A stretch of DNA of 64,000 nt from Aliikangiella coralliicola (GCF_007004725.1 NZ_ML660160.1:124001-188000), one strand, 5' to 3'. Numbered from the stretch's first letter, positions 43,116-52,000 are shown. The notes: a model not told the origin generated them from the letters alone. Made by a program: numbers and translations.

Positions 43116-43463
43116 ATGGCAAAAAATTCTGATAATGTCAGCAAGTCAATAGAAGAAGCACTTGCAGGAATCGAATCTTCTTCGAACAACATACCTGATA
43201 TCGCTTTCCTGTTGGCCGTTAAAAATATGCAAACCATTTCCCATGATACTGAAATGTTTTTGCGCAATAATCATTTGGTTTATACCGCAACTGTCGGAGC
43301 AGCAATGAAGAAATTAATTGAAGGTGAGCAATCTGACGGTGTTGAGACAATTCTCGAGAACCTTGACAGATTGCTAAATAATAACAAAGAGTACTATGCG
43401 GATATGAATTCGATTTGTGTAAAAATGCTGGTTGATATTCAAGGTTTGAAAAGTGAAAAATAG
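43116..43463 (+). CDS. R-body locus third protein, probably a diverged RebB relative
   Basis: A 115-residue protein beginning two bases after rebB 2, so translationally coupled. Residues about 33-70 (LAVKNMQTISHDTEMFLRNN, then HLVYTATVGAAMKKLIEG) line up by eye with the RebB core (MAMGSLYQTIGN … VYQAATTMCVKALLGG), suggesting a diverged copy. The C-terminal 45 residues are helical and charged. A role as minor subunit or assembly factor like RebC/RebD is inference. A CCCTCTCC-type palindrome follows. Confidence 0.65.
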   Translation: MAKNSDNVSKSIEEALAGIESSSNNIPDIAFLLAVKNMQTISHDTEMFLRNNHLVYTATVGAAMKKLIEGEQSDGVETILENLDRLLNNNKEYYADMNSICVKMLVDIQGLKSEK

Positions 43464-43474
43464 CGTAGCTATTT

Positions 43475-43515
43475 TTTCCCTCTCCCCAGCCCTCTCCCGG
43501 AGGGAGAGGGGGTTA
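43475..43515. repeat. CCCTCTCC-type REP palindrome
   Basis: CCCTCTCCCCAGCCCTCTCC … GGAGGGAGAGGG: the same REP type as at 36473-36512 and 36653-36670, a form found in many genomes. It lies between the convergent reb and esterase genes and could act as a transcription stop. Confidence 0.8.
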
Positions 43516-43525
43516 AATATAAATA

Positions 43526-44692
43526 TTACCGATCTGTATTTTTAACATCTTCCAGTCGTGACTTTAAGAATCTTTGCCAGCCGGGGCTGAGCTTTGCCGA
43601 AAGTCGTACTGCTTCTTCATGGACCTTGATTGACTTATCATAAAGTTTCATAGCTTTGTAGACTTCACCTAAGCCACTGAAAGCGCGTGCTGATTTGGGA
43701 TAAGCTTTTGTCAGATCAACATAGATCTTTAACGCTTTTTCAGTTTGACCATCGTCCAAAAGTATATCTGCAAGATCGATTAAAGTCGTTTCTGGAATTT
43801 TTGCATCAGTACCATAAATTTTTGCTCGCTTTTTATAGTGACTTTTTAATGCGATCATGCCACCAGATTTTTTAAAGTCTGAAAAGCTAGAAAAACTGGG
43901 AGCTTGGTAGGTTTTAAAAACGTGGGTTAAACCAGCATAGAAGGTAAGATAAGGTGTTGTCATATGGATTTGATTGGCAATAAACTCATAATGCCAATCC
44001 AGTTCTTCGGGCGACTTGTCTTTTAAAAGTTCAACAAAATGGTTGAGTGCTTCTATGGTAGCTCTTCCTTCTTCGGCTTCACTAGTCATTGTAAAGTAAA
44101 GCGAATTCTCTTTTGCTTGTTGTGTTTTATAAGTTTCGAGGTATTGACTGCGGGTTTCAGTATTATCAACCTGTAAAACGGGGCTTGCAGCAATATAGTT
44201 TTTAAAGATTTCAGGTTGGTTTACCAAAAAATTAATAGTGAAATAACCAGCCAATGAATGACCGAATAATGTATTCAGTCCAGTTGTTCGGTAATTTTTA
44301 TCGATATAGGTAACTACTTCTTGTTGAATAAACTTGGCAAATTGATCTTTTTCCCGGTTTAAGTCTCGACCTCTGGTGCCACGATTATTGGTGATACCAA
44401 CGACTATGACTTCGGGGATTCGCCCTTCTTGTTGTAAGATTTTCGTCGCGGTGATTGCATGATTGAAATGCCTGTTTCCGTCGAGCAAATAAACTACCGG
44501 GTAACTTTTCTTTGAATCTGCGTAACTTTCCGGTAAATGGATAAGCAGTTTTCTTTCTTCTTTCAGCAGTTTTGAGTTAATAGTTGTACGCTTGCCTATT
44601 TCAATTGATATTGGTTCTGCAACTGAGTTCAGGGTAACTGCATAAAGAGCAAGGTGTACGGCGAACAACAGGAGATATCTGACTACTTTCAA
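43526..44692 (-). CDS. secreted esterase D-like alpha/beta hydrolase with C-terminal TPR
   Basis: N-terminal signal (VVRYLLLFAVHLALYAVTL … SVAEP). The hydrolase domain is of the Fes/IroE putative-esterase type: YPVVYLLDGNRHFNHAI, then nucleophile Ser in FGHSLAGYFTINFL (about residue 145) and the late His in HMTTP (about 245). Residues about 300-375 (DGQTEKALKIYVDLTKAYPK, ARAFSGLGEVYKAMKLYDKS) form two TPR repeats. The start is TTG 44692 with AAGGA nine bases before it. The protein may cleave siderophore or other esters (inference). Confidence 0.87.
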   Translation of the reverse strand: MKVVRYLLLFAVHLALYAVTLNSVAEPISIEIGKRTTINSKLLKEERKLLIHLPESYADSKKSYPVVYLLDGNRHFNHAITATKILQQEGRIPEVIVVGITNNRGTRGRDLNREKDQFAKFIQQEVVTYIDKNYRTTGLNTLFGHSLAGYFTINFLVNQPEIFKNYIAASPVLQVDNTETRSQYLETYKTQQAKENSLYFTMTSEAEEGRATIEALNHFVELLKDKSPEELDWHYEFIANQIHMTTPYLTFYAGLTHVFKTYQAPSFSSFSDFKKSGGMIALKSHYKKRAKIYGTDAKIPETTLIDLADILLDDGQTEKALKIYVDLTKAYPKSARAFSGLGEVYKAMKLYDKSIKVHEEAVRLSAKLSPGWQRFLKSRLEDVKNTDR

Positions 44693-45245
44693 TTTTAATT
44701 TTCCTTGGTTTGGGAATTAGAATAATCGCTTTACTGCGAGGTGGTGACGGTGTGATAAATTCGGCTTTTTTATATCGAAAATTTGCCTTCAATTAAACCG
44801 GTCTGAGATAAGTCGCGCCGAATTCGAGTTGGAATGGTTTTTTCAGTAGCAATTTTAAAGAACAACAATCCAAAGCCAGCACTAAATTAGGTCAGCTGAT
44901 TACTAAAAATTTTATCAACGAATAACATAAGAAATACACATCACATAGGTTGTTAGAATCTTTGCTTTTTCGCTTTTAAATATTGAGCAAATTTTAATAT
45001 GTATTTTTGCATTTTTAATATGCAGATTTGCACAATCTAACTAACTGCCTATTGCTTTCTCTAGCTAGAAAATACAAGGCTAAAAATCTCTTTTTTGAGA
45101 TTTAATTACAAAAATATGACGTTTTATAGCTGATTTATTGCGTTTCAATGAAAAATCACTTGACATATTTAGCGTTCGGTGAATTATGACATTGCAGTCA
45201 AAATAAAATATATTGTATACAATTTGTTCGGCTGGGAGGGTCAAA
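44693..45245 (+). promoter_or_regulatory. A+T-rich gap with promoter of partner gene 2 (45160-45188)
   Basis: TTGACA at 45160, then 16-17 bp, then AATTATG at 45182 gives a plausible promoter about 60 bp before the partner gene 2 ATG. A stem, AAATCTC-TTTTTT-GAGATTT (45083-45102), lies upstream. No gene is seen in the remaining 450 bp. Confidence 0.5.
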
Positions 45246-46142
45246 ATGAAAAAATATAATAATATAACGCGGTATAGTTTTTTGCTTTTCATGGCATTGC
45301 TAGTTGGTAGTAGTAACGCAATTGCCGGTAGTAATGTTGAAGTGCAGGTTACAGAAAAAAATCAGTCAGGTCCAAGTTTAACTGCTTCTGGTTTAAAACC
45401 TGGTAACAAAGTTCAAAATTCTTTTCTAAATAAATTAGTTGTTGGTTCAGATCTTATTTTTAGAGGTAAGCTTATTGAAATTAGTGAGGGACTTTCAATA
45501 GAAGAAATTCCTTATACCTTTGTGACGTATGACGTTAAGGAAGTCATTGCCGGAAAATATTCTAATGACACAATAACACTCAAATTTGTTGGTGGTGAAT
45601 TTCCCAATGGAAATCGATTAACGGCGACAAATACGCCAGAAGTAAAGTTAGGAGAAAATGTGATCTTGATGGTGCAACAAAGTCAAAACACTGGATGTGA
45701 TTTTGTTGAGTGTGAACACGGTAGGTTTGTGTTAGAAGATGGCAAGGTCATTGCTGCAAATGAATCTGCAATTGTGGTGGATGACAAAGGGGGTATCGAT
45801 TACATTTCTTTTGCTGCTCGTATTAGCGGTAAACATAAACTCAGTTTAGCCAAATCCAATATTCCTCGATTTATTTCACATCTGAAAAGTTTGGATAAAA
45901 AATCCCTACACCAAAGAAAGAGCAGTAAAGTTTCGGTAACCAGTGCAGATAAATATTTACCTTTTAAGGCGTATCCTGCATTAACTCGCGCAAAAAGCGC
46001 GCCTCAGGTACCTAAAAAGTCAGTTAAGAAAAAAATTCCTCAGCAAGAAGGCACCGCCCACGATCAGTGGGAAGTAGAGCAGCTCAGGCAAAATGGAGGC
46101 AATCCTATTTTGAGTAAGAGCTACCCCAAGGATCAAAACTGA
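45246..46142 (+). CDS. secreted partner protein 2 of a metalloprotease
   Basis: Paralogue of the 37225 protein. A signal peptide (YSFLLFMALLVGSSNAIA) is followed by the shared domain: LVVGSDLIFRGKLIEIS, IPYTFVTYDVKEVIAG, ITLKFVGGE, CDFVECEHGRF (the same Cys pair). A basic linker with many Lys/Ser/Pro follows, then the shared C-terminus HDQWEVEQLRQNGGNP. The order and the downstream metalloprotease gene (46 bp) are the same as in copy 1, so the pair was duplicated as a unit. GGGAGGG lies five bases before ATG 45246; the upstream in-frame GTA-rich leader is untranslated. Function unknown. Confidence 0.72.
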   Translation: MKKYNNITRYSFLLFMALLVGSSNAIAGSNVEVQVTEKNQSGPSLTASGLKPGNKVQNSFLNKLVVGSDLIFRGKLIEISEGLSIEEIPYTFVTYDVKEVIAGKYSNDTITLKFVGGEFPNGNRLTATNTPEVKLGENVILMVQQSQNTGCDFVECEHGRFVLEDGKVIAANESAIVVDDKGGIDYISFAARISGKHKLSLAKSNIPRFISHLKSLDKKSLHQRKSSKVSVTSADKYLPFKAYPALTRAKSAPQVPKKSVKKKIPQQEGTAHDQWEVEQLRQNGGNPILSKSYPKDQN

Positions 46143-46188
46143 TCATTGGTCTTCACTGTTAAGAAAATAATTAAAATGAGGAATTATC

Positions 46189-48618
46189 ATGAAACTTAAT
46201 CAACTGATTAAAAGGGCAGGCATTGCCGCCTTATTGACTTTGTCGAGCGGTCCAGTGATGGCTCATAAATATTGGACTGACTGTAATAATAATACGCCCA
46301 GGAAATGGCCTGGAAGTGGTTTTACATTTAATGCTAACCCTACCGGATTTGATGGGCAATACGCCTTTTGGCGGACTTCTTTTGCAACCGCACTTTCACG
46401 ATTCAATGCAACACCAGTCAACTTCAACGTGAGTGTACGTCTCGATAATGACACCAGCGTTGGCGTTGGAAATGGCGAAAGTGAAATCTGGTGGGATGAC
46501 ACTGGAAATTCTGCGACTGGCTACAACATAACAAATCCATGTGGTGTGACCGTAGAAGGTGACATCGTTTTTCATAACACGGTTTCTTATGATGACAGTA
46601 TGGATCAGAAAACTAACTTCTGGAATTACGGTGGCAATGGTCGAACTTTCGAAACAACCGCGCTGCATGAAGTTGGGCATACTGTCGGCCTTGCCCATGA
46701 AAATCGTTATTACAATATCATGGGAACTGATTATACCCATGTACACACTACCGGTGAGAACGCATTGAGATCTTACCTGGGTGAAGATACCGTTAATGGA
46801 CTTATCGCTTTATACGGCGGCAGCAACAAAGAAGATCTTTCAGTCGCAGCCTGGAGATTTATCGGTGCCTCTGGTGCTTACAGTTCACATGGCCGCACAC
46901 GTCTTTTTAATAGCAGCGGCAGTGTTTTAACTTCAAACAAAGCGGTATCGAGTTGTAATAATACTCAGTGTGAAATGCGTTATGACGTTGGCCTTGGACA
47001 GCAAATTCAATATGAAATGACGCTCGAAAATAATGGTCGTAATTCGCAAACGGTTACGCTGGGTTACTACATTTCGACCAATGCAAGTATTACCAATACC
47101 GATACTTTGATTGGAACGGATACAGTCACTGTCACCCGGAATACGCCGGATACTGTCAAAAAGAATGTGACGATACCGAGTAATCTAAATCCGAACACCA
47201 ATTATTATCTGGGCGTTATCATCGACAATAATGATTCGGTTTCTGAATGGACCGAGGAGAATAATACTAGTTACATTCATATTCGGACCGGGGCCGGTTC
47301 GCAAAATCAGTCGCCGACCGCTGAAGCAAACGGACCTTACAATGGTTCTGTGAATAGTGCGCTTAGTTTTAGTAGTGCCGGTTCTAATGATCCTGATGGA
47401 AGCATTTCCACCTATAGCTGGAATTTTGGTGATGGCAATACCAGTTCTGCCGCTAATCCGAATCATACTTATACCAGTGCGGGCACTTATAATGTGACTC
47501 TGACAGTGACCGACAATGGTGGTCTTTCAGATTCTGATACCGCAACCGCAACCATTACCACTGATCCTGGAACGACTTATTGTGAAGCAACTGGCGGTGG
47601 TAATTATGAATGGATCGCCGGCGTTTCTGTTGGTGGATTGAATAATACTTCAGGGCAAGCTGCTTACACAGACTTTACTAGTCAAACCGCAAACTTGAAT
47701 ACTGGAAACAACAGCGCGACCTTTACGCCGGGCTTTACCAACAGCGCCTACACCGAATATTGGTCGGTTTGGATCGACTTTAACAAAGACGGTGATTTTA
47801 CCGATACTGGAGAACAAGTGCTCAATGGTCAAAGTGGTAACGCAGCAGTGAACGCGACCTTAAATATTCCGACTTCGGCTGCCGGTGTCAACGGCACGCG
47901 AATGAGAGTTGCAATGAAATATAATGCTGCGGCCAGTTCTTCTTGTGGAGATATTGGTGATGGTGAAGTTGAAGATTATTCAGTCAATATCGCCGGTGGT
48001 GGCGGTAACCAGGCGCCTACAGCAAACGCCAATGGGCCATACTCTGGATCAGTTAATGCCAATATCAATTTCAACAGTAATGGCTCGTCTGATCCAGATG
48101 GCTCGATCGCATCGTACAGTTGGAGCTTTGGTGATGGCAATAGTTCGACTTCCGCCAATCCAACTCACAGCTATAGTGCAGAAGGTTCTTATACTGCAAC
48201 TTTGACGGTGACGGATAATGAAGGTGCGACTGACTCAGATTCTGCGACGGTAACAGTCGGAGGAACAGGAACAATAGAAGACGCCTGCGCCACTGAGGCA
48301 CCGACAACTTCTCAAGCCTTGACCAGTGGAGACGCGGTTTGTGTACCTGACGGTTCAAACAGTAACAGTATTCAGTACTATTACATTTATGTGCCATCAG
48401 GAACCAATAGCATTTTGATCCGGAGTGATCACGGGAATGATAACGGCGATGTTTATTATAAGTCGAGTTCTTGGGCGACCGCGACAAGTTATGATCAGCG
48501 ATCTACCAATTCCGGCAATACAGAATCGATCACGGTTAACAACCCGGCCACGGGTTATCGATATATCAGTGTGATCGGTGTGCGTTCGGGAATGACATTG
48601 AAAGTTGAACTGCAGTAG
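46189..48618 (+). CDS. secreted metzincin-like metalloprotease 2 with CARDB, PKD, GEVED and PPC-type domains
   Basis: Signal peptide (IAALLTLSSGPVMA). The catalytic domain has HEVGHTVGLAHE (His160, His164, His170) and a downstream NIMG, matching paralogue 1. Next come a CARDB-like domain (about 220-395), a PKD domain (about 400-460, SPTAEANGPYNGSVN … FGDGN), a GEVED-type domain (about 465-600, WSVWIDFNKDGDFTDTGEQV), a second PKD domain (about 605-690) and a PPC-like end (about 700-809). The extra domains probably bind polysaccharide or protein surfaces. AATGAGGAATTATC precedes the ATG. Paired with partner protein 2. Confidence 0.9.
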   Translation: MKLNQLIKRAGIAALLTLSSGPVMAHKYWTDCNNNTPRKWPGSGFTFNANPTGFDGQYAFWRTSFATALSRFNATPVNFNVSVRLDNDTSVGVGNGESEIWWDDTGNSATGYNITNPCGVTVEGDIVFHNTVSYDDSMDQKTNFWNYGGNGRTFETTALHEVGHTVGLAHENRYYNIMGTDYTHVHTTGENALRSYLGEDTVNGLIALYGGSNKEDLSVAAWRFIGASGAYSSHGRTRLFNSSGSVLTSNKAVSSCNNTQCEMRYDVGLGQQIQYEMTLENNGRNSQTVTLGYYISTNASITNTDTLIGTDTVTVTRNTPDTVKKNVTIPSNLNPNTNYYLGVIIDNNDSVSEWTEENNTSYIHIRTGAGSQNQSPTAEANGPYNGSVNSALSFSSAGSNDPDGSISTYSWNFGDGNTSSAANPNHTYTSAGTYNVTLTVTDNGGLSDSDTATATITTDPGTTYCEATGGGNYEWIAGVSVGGLNNTSGQAAYTDFTSQTANLNTGNNSATFTPGFTNSAYTEYWSVWIDFNKDGDFTDTGEQVLNGQSGNAAVNATLNIPTSAAGVNGTRMRVAMKYNAAASSSCGDIGDGEVEDYSVNIAGGGGNQAPTANANGPYSGSVNANINFNSNGSSDPDGSIASYSWSFGDGNSSTSANPTHSYSAEGSYTATLTVTDNEGATDSDSATVTVGGTGTIEDACATEAPTTSQALTSGDAVCVPDGSNSNSIQYYYIYVPSGTNSILIRSDHGNDNGDVYYKSSSWATATSYDQRSTNSGNTESITVNNPATGYRYISVIGVRSGMTLKVELQ

Positions 48619-48633
48619 CTGTTATTAGGGAGT

Positions 48634-48668
48634 AAAAACCGGAGAATGTGATATTCTCCGGTTTTTTA
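48634..48668 (+). terminator. rho-independent terminator of metalloprotease 2
   Basis: AAAACCGGAGAAT, loop GTGAT, ATTCTCCGGTTTTTT: a long perfect stem and T run, 15 bp after the stop. Confidence 0.92.
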
Positions 48669-48727
48669 TTACACGTCGTAATGATTAAAGACTAAATTTG
48701 CTTAACAAAATATTATCGCTGAGGATA

Positions 48728-49075
48728 TTAGCCATCGGTCAATATTTTCACATACGATGATTTCTCTATTTCACAAATTTCTATCGTCAAGGATATTTGA
48801 GAGATTTTCAATTTTCTTAGTTCATGGGCGATACTGTTTGATAATGCGGCTCGTTGCTCGGCGCTTCTTCCTGATAGTATTTTAACGGTAACATGAATGA
48901 AAGGTTGTTTTTCAATTCCCGTTCTAAAGTAATCGATGGCAATTGCCCTGGTCTTAATATCTTTCTCTTCAAAAAGCTCGGATAACAATGCCCCTTGATG
49001 AACGGAGTCAATTAAAGTGGTGATGTTTATTCGTTCCTCAAGCTCTGTTGCAAACTCAATGATACAGTGAGGCAT
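48728..49075 (-). CDS. 5-carboxymethyl-2-hydroxymuconate isomerase-like tautomerase
   Basis: A 115-residue protein starting MPHCIIEFATEL: Pro2 is the catalytic base of the CHMI/4-OT-like tautomerase superfamily once Met is removed. IDYFRTGIEKQPFIHVTVKI and RAALSNSIAHELRKL match CHMI-type members. The family isomerises aromatic-ring breakdown products, but no such pathway gene is near, so the substrate is unknown. It converges with metalloprotease 2. Confidence 0.82.
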   Translation of the reverse strand: MPHCIIEFATELEERINITTLIDSVHQGALLSELFEEKDIKTRAIAIDYFRTGIEKQPFIHVTVKILSGRSAEQRAALSNSIAHELRKLKISQISLTIEICEIEKSSYVKILTDG

Positions 49076-49391
49076 ATCGGCTTCCTTAAGTAGATGAAAA
49101 AATACCCATTATCACTTTGTCATCGGTAATGACATTCTCCTTATTGGTGGAGTGTGACAAAATTAGTGGTAAGAATGATGGTGTTAGCGAACCATTGTGT
49201 TAGCAAACAATTGTATTCATGAAATTTGTAGTATGCAATTGGTTGCCCTAAAATCTACACCAAAATACTGTTTGTTTTTTGCGCTGCGTTTTTACGCGAA
49301 TGATCAAAGCAGACAAATGATAATTTTCCCTTATGTCGAGAATATTGCCGGGGATTTTTGAGTAATTTTTATTCAGTGGGTAGGTACTGCT
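49076..49391. other. gap upstream of the AraC gene
   Basis: Contains two adjoining 16-bp copies of GTGTTAGC(G/A)AAC(C/A)ATT at 49181-49213, a small tandem repeat that may be a regulator site. No gene is seen. Confidence 0.45.
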
Positions 49392-50567
49392 TTGCCAATA
49401 TTACAACAATACCTTTTTGTCATTGGTTCTTTTCAAGGATTGCTTCTTGCTTGTCTATTATTGTTTGATGGTAGAAGCACAACAGCCAGTCGCATACTCG
49501 GTTTATGGTGTTTGTTGCTGGCGCTCAGTTTTTTGATGGCCTTTAGCCAAATGGGGGAAGGCGTTACGCCATTCACTTTTCTCATCGGCTGGCGTAACTA
49601 TTTGCCTGCTAGTTATGGTGCTTTGCTTTATCTTTATTGTCGACATGCCATTATTGAGCGACCGTTGAGTTACAAAGACTTATGGCACCTTTTGCCTGTG
49701 TTAAGTTGCTACTTGCTGAATCTTGATACATTGTTAGCCTCGCCCGAAGCTAAGTTTAATATGTCTTATCAAGACTTGACTCAATCGCTGAATTTCAGAA
49801 TTAGTGAATACATCCTGTTTTTACAATCCTATATTTATATCGGGTTTAGCGCGTCGCTGATTCAAAAGTATCAGCGTCAGGCGGGGAATACTCTGGCGAG
49901 TTTTAATCCAGATATTTTTCACTGGTTGTGGAAAGTCTTAATCCTGGATTTCATTATCTGGACCTTGAAAATCTCGAGTTATCTTCCCGGTTATCACTAT
50001 GTCCTGTCTTTGTTGGGAGATATATTGATCATCCTGCTAATTTACACTATCGCTCTGGCTCAGTGGCGCAATCCTGATTTGTTTTTAATTAAGCAGTTTG
50101 TACTAGAACCTGCAAAAAAAGATGTAAACGATGAACCCGTCAGCTCTTCAAAGTCTGAGCGTATTGCTGAACAACAGAATGATGTTAACGGAAGTAAACC
50201 CGATAGCGGAGCATTAGAAAGTGAAACTCGAAAAAATATACTTGAAGTCGTTCAGCGTTACATGACCGAACGTCAAGGGTTTAAGGATAATCAGTTGACA
50301 CTCAATCGTTTGGCTGAAGCGGTAGAGGTGAGTACCCACCATCTTTCCGAGGTACTTAATCAGCAAGATGGCAAAAACTTCTATCGATTTGTGAATGGCT
50401 ATCGAATCGATTTTGTTTGCGAAAAACTGAAACAAGATCAATCGGCAAAAATCATAGAGTTGGCGATGGAAGCTGGATTTTCGTCTAAGAGCACTTTCAA
50501 CGCGGTGTTTAAACAATTGAAGGAAATGACACCTAGCGAATATCGTAAACAATTAATGGCGACATAG
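49392..50567 (+). CDS. AraC-family regulator with N-terminal multi-pass membrane domain
   Basis: About 391 residues. Residues 1-235 hold about seven membrane helices (LFVIGSFQGLLLACLLLFDG, ILGLWCLLLALSFLMAF, and others). A charged linker (about 240-285) is followed by an AraC-type helix-turn-helix (about 290-385, LTLNRLAEAVEVSTHHLSEV; GFSSKSTFNAVFKQLKEMTP). Such membrane AraC proteins sense envelope or lipid signals. The start is a TTG at 49392 with no strong ribosome site. The two membrane-protein genes downstream are candidate targets, with a palindrome at 50578 between them and this gene. Confidence 0.87.
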   Translation: MPILQQYLFVIGSFQGLLLACLLLFDGRSTTASRILGLWCLLLALSFLMAFSQMGEGVTPFTFLIGWRNYLPASYGALLYLYCRHAIIERPLSYKDLWHLLPVLSCYLLNLDTLLASPEAKFNMSYQDLTQSLNFRISEYILFLQSYIYIGFSASLIQKYQRQAGNTLASFNPDIFHWLWKVLILDFIIWTLKISSYLPGYHYVLSLLGDILIILLIYTIALAQWRNPDLFLIKQFVLEPAKKDVNDEPVSSSKSERIAEQQNDVNGSKPDSGALESETRKNILEVVQRYMTERQGFKDNQLTLNRLAEAVEVSTHHLSEVLNQQDGKNFYRFVNGYRIDFVCEKLKQDQSAKIIELAMEAGFSSKSTFNAVFKQLKEMTPSEYRKQLMAT

Positions 50568-50577
50568 CTTTTCAAGA

Positions 50578-50599
50578 GTACGAATCGTCCGATTCGTAC
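50578..50599. promoter_or_regulatory. 22-bp palindrome GTACGAATCG-TC-CGATTCGTAC
   Basis: Perfect 10-bp inverted arms around two bases, 10 bp after the AraC gene stop and about 85 bp before the ABA4-like gene. No T run follows, so an operator is as likely as a terminator. Confidence 0.55.
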
Positions 50600-50685
50600 G
50601 TCCAAACCGTTCGAATAAGACGAGTTCAGCGATCTACTTTGCTGAAATAAGCCCTGACACAGTATTTAATCTGAAGGGGATATTG

Positions 50686-51165
50686 ATGCAAGTAGAAGAG
50701 CTAATTGGCGGTGGGTTATCAGCGCAACAAATATTCGGATGGGCGGGACAAGCTGCGCTCATTGGTTGGCTAGTGCTTATTTTTTTACCACGTAGAATTA
50801 AACTGATTTTCGCTATTCCACAATATTTGATTCCTGTCGGGCTGGGTATCGTTTACTCAGGTTTAGCGCTTTCTCGCTATTTTGCGATCGAGGGAGGATA
50901 CAGCTCACTAGAGCAAGTAAAGTTGCTTTTTCAAGACGATTTTATGTTGCTGGCAGGTTGGATTCATTACCTGGCTTTTGACCTTTTTATTGGCGCCTGG
51001 ATTGCCAAACAAGCCGATCAGCTTGGCATCTCTCGACTGTTACAAGCCCCAATATTAGTTGCCACATTTATGTTTGGACCGGTGGGGTTGGTTATCTTTT
51101 TTTGTATCAAGGCTGGTTTTTTTAGTTTACCAAGAGTAGAAATCAAGGAGGTGCAGCATGCTTAA
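50686..51165 (+). CDS. ABA4-like (DUF4281) membrane protein
   Basis: A 159-residue protein with four membrane helices. The pattern DDFMLLAGWIHYLAFDLFIG (about residues 85-104) and MFGPVGLVIF are typical of ABA4-like DUF4281 proteins, known from plant xanthophyll metabolism but of unknown role in bacteria. AAGGGG lies seven bases before ATG 50686, preferred over TTG 50683. Its last codons overlap the next membrane gene by 8 bp, so the two are cotranscribed. Confidence 0.82.
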   Translation: MQVEELIGGGLSAQQIFGWAGQAALIGWLVLIFLPRRIKLIFAIPQYLIPVGLGIVYSGLALSRYFAIEGGYSSLEQVKLLFQDDFMLLAGWIHYLAFDLFIGAWIAKQADQLGISRLLQAPILVATFMFGPVGLVIFFCIKAGFFSLPRVEIKEVQHA

Positions 51166-52000
51166 TCAGATGAAGGGAAATTTATTGTCTCCAGCCACTC
51201 GAGTATATTCTAGCCTGCCATTTAAGCTACCTGATGATTACATCACCCGTGCCTGGTTTTTTAGTGGATTGTTTTTAGTTGGCATATTGGTCATTCTTTT
51301 ACCTGCTTATTATTTCGATTCTCGCTTGTTGGATGGCGTTTCCGTCTGGTCAAAACCTATCAAGTTTAGCGTGTCTCTTAGCATGCACTTTTTTACCCTG
51401 GCGATCTTAGCTCAGCTTATTGATGAAAAAAGGCGTACAGGTTTAACCCTCACTTTGCTTGGCTATGCCGCTGTAGCATCAATGTTATTTGAGCAGATTT
51501 ACATTTCAGTGCAAGCTGGCCGTGGTGTGAAATCACATTTTAACTTTAGTTCTGAGTTTACCCAACAGATGTACATGCTAATGGGGGTTGGAGCATTGTT
51601 CTTGGTGTTAATTACTTTTGTGTTGGGAATAATGATCAAAAAATATGCTTCGCACAATCATCCTGGGTATCGATTAGGCGCGGTTCTCGGTTTAACAGTT
51701 GGCTCTGTGTTGACTCTATTGTTTGCTGGATATTTGTCCAGCAATGGTTCGCATTTTGTCGGTGGAAATGTTTCCGATGCTGATGGTGTGGCAGTAGTTG
51801 GTTGGTCGAAGCAAGTTGGCGATTTGCGTATTGCTCACTTTCTGGCAACCCATTTAATGCAGATTATTCCAATCATTGGGATCGTTGCAGATCGGATGAA
51901 ATGGCAGGGAAGGAGGGTGGTCGTTGGGTCGACAATTGTTCTAGTTGCTGCATGTATTGCTTTATTTATGCTGGCACTTTCCGGACGTCCGCTATTTTAA
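51158..52000 (+). CDS. seven-helix membrane protein, unknown function
   Basis: A 280-residue protein with about seven hydrophobic helices. Landmarks are WSKPIKFSVSLSMHFFTLAI, EQIYISVQAGRGVKSHFN and LRIAHFLATHLMQIIPI. Polar residues in the middle (Glu, Arg, His) could form a site. The family is unnamed to me. It overlaps the ABA4-like gene by 8 bp (AAGGAGGTGCAGC ribosome site inside that gene). The pair is probably controlled by the neighbouring AraC protein (inference). Confidence 0.72.
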   Translation: MLNQMKGNLLSPATRVYSSLPFKLPDDYITRAWFFSGLFLVGILVILLPAYYFDSRLLDGVSVWSKPIKFSVSLSMHFFTLAILAQLIDEKRRTGLTLTLLGYAAVASMLFEQIYISVQAGRGVKSHFNFSSEFTQQMYMLMGVGALFLVLITFVLGIMIKKYASHNHPGYRLGAVLGLTVGSVLTLLFAGYLSSNGSHFVGGNVSDADGVAVVGWSKQVGDLRIAHFLATHLMQIIPIIGIVADRMKWQGRRVVVGSTIVLVAACIALFMLALSGRPLF

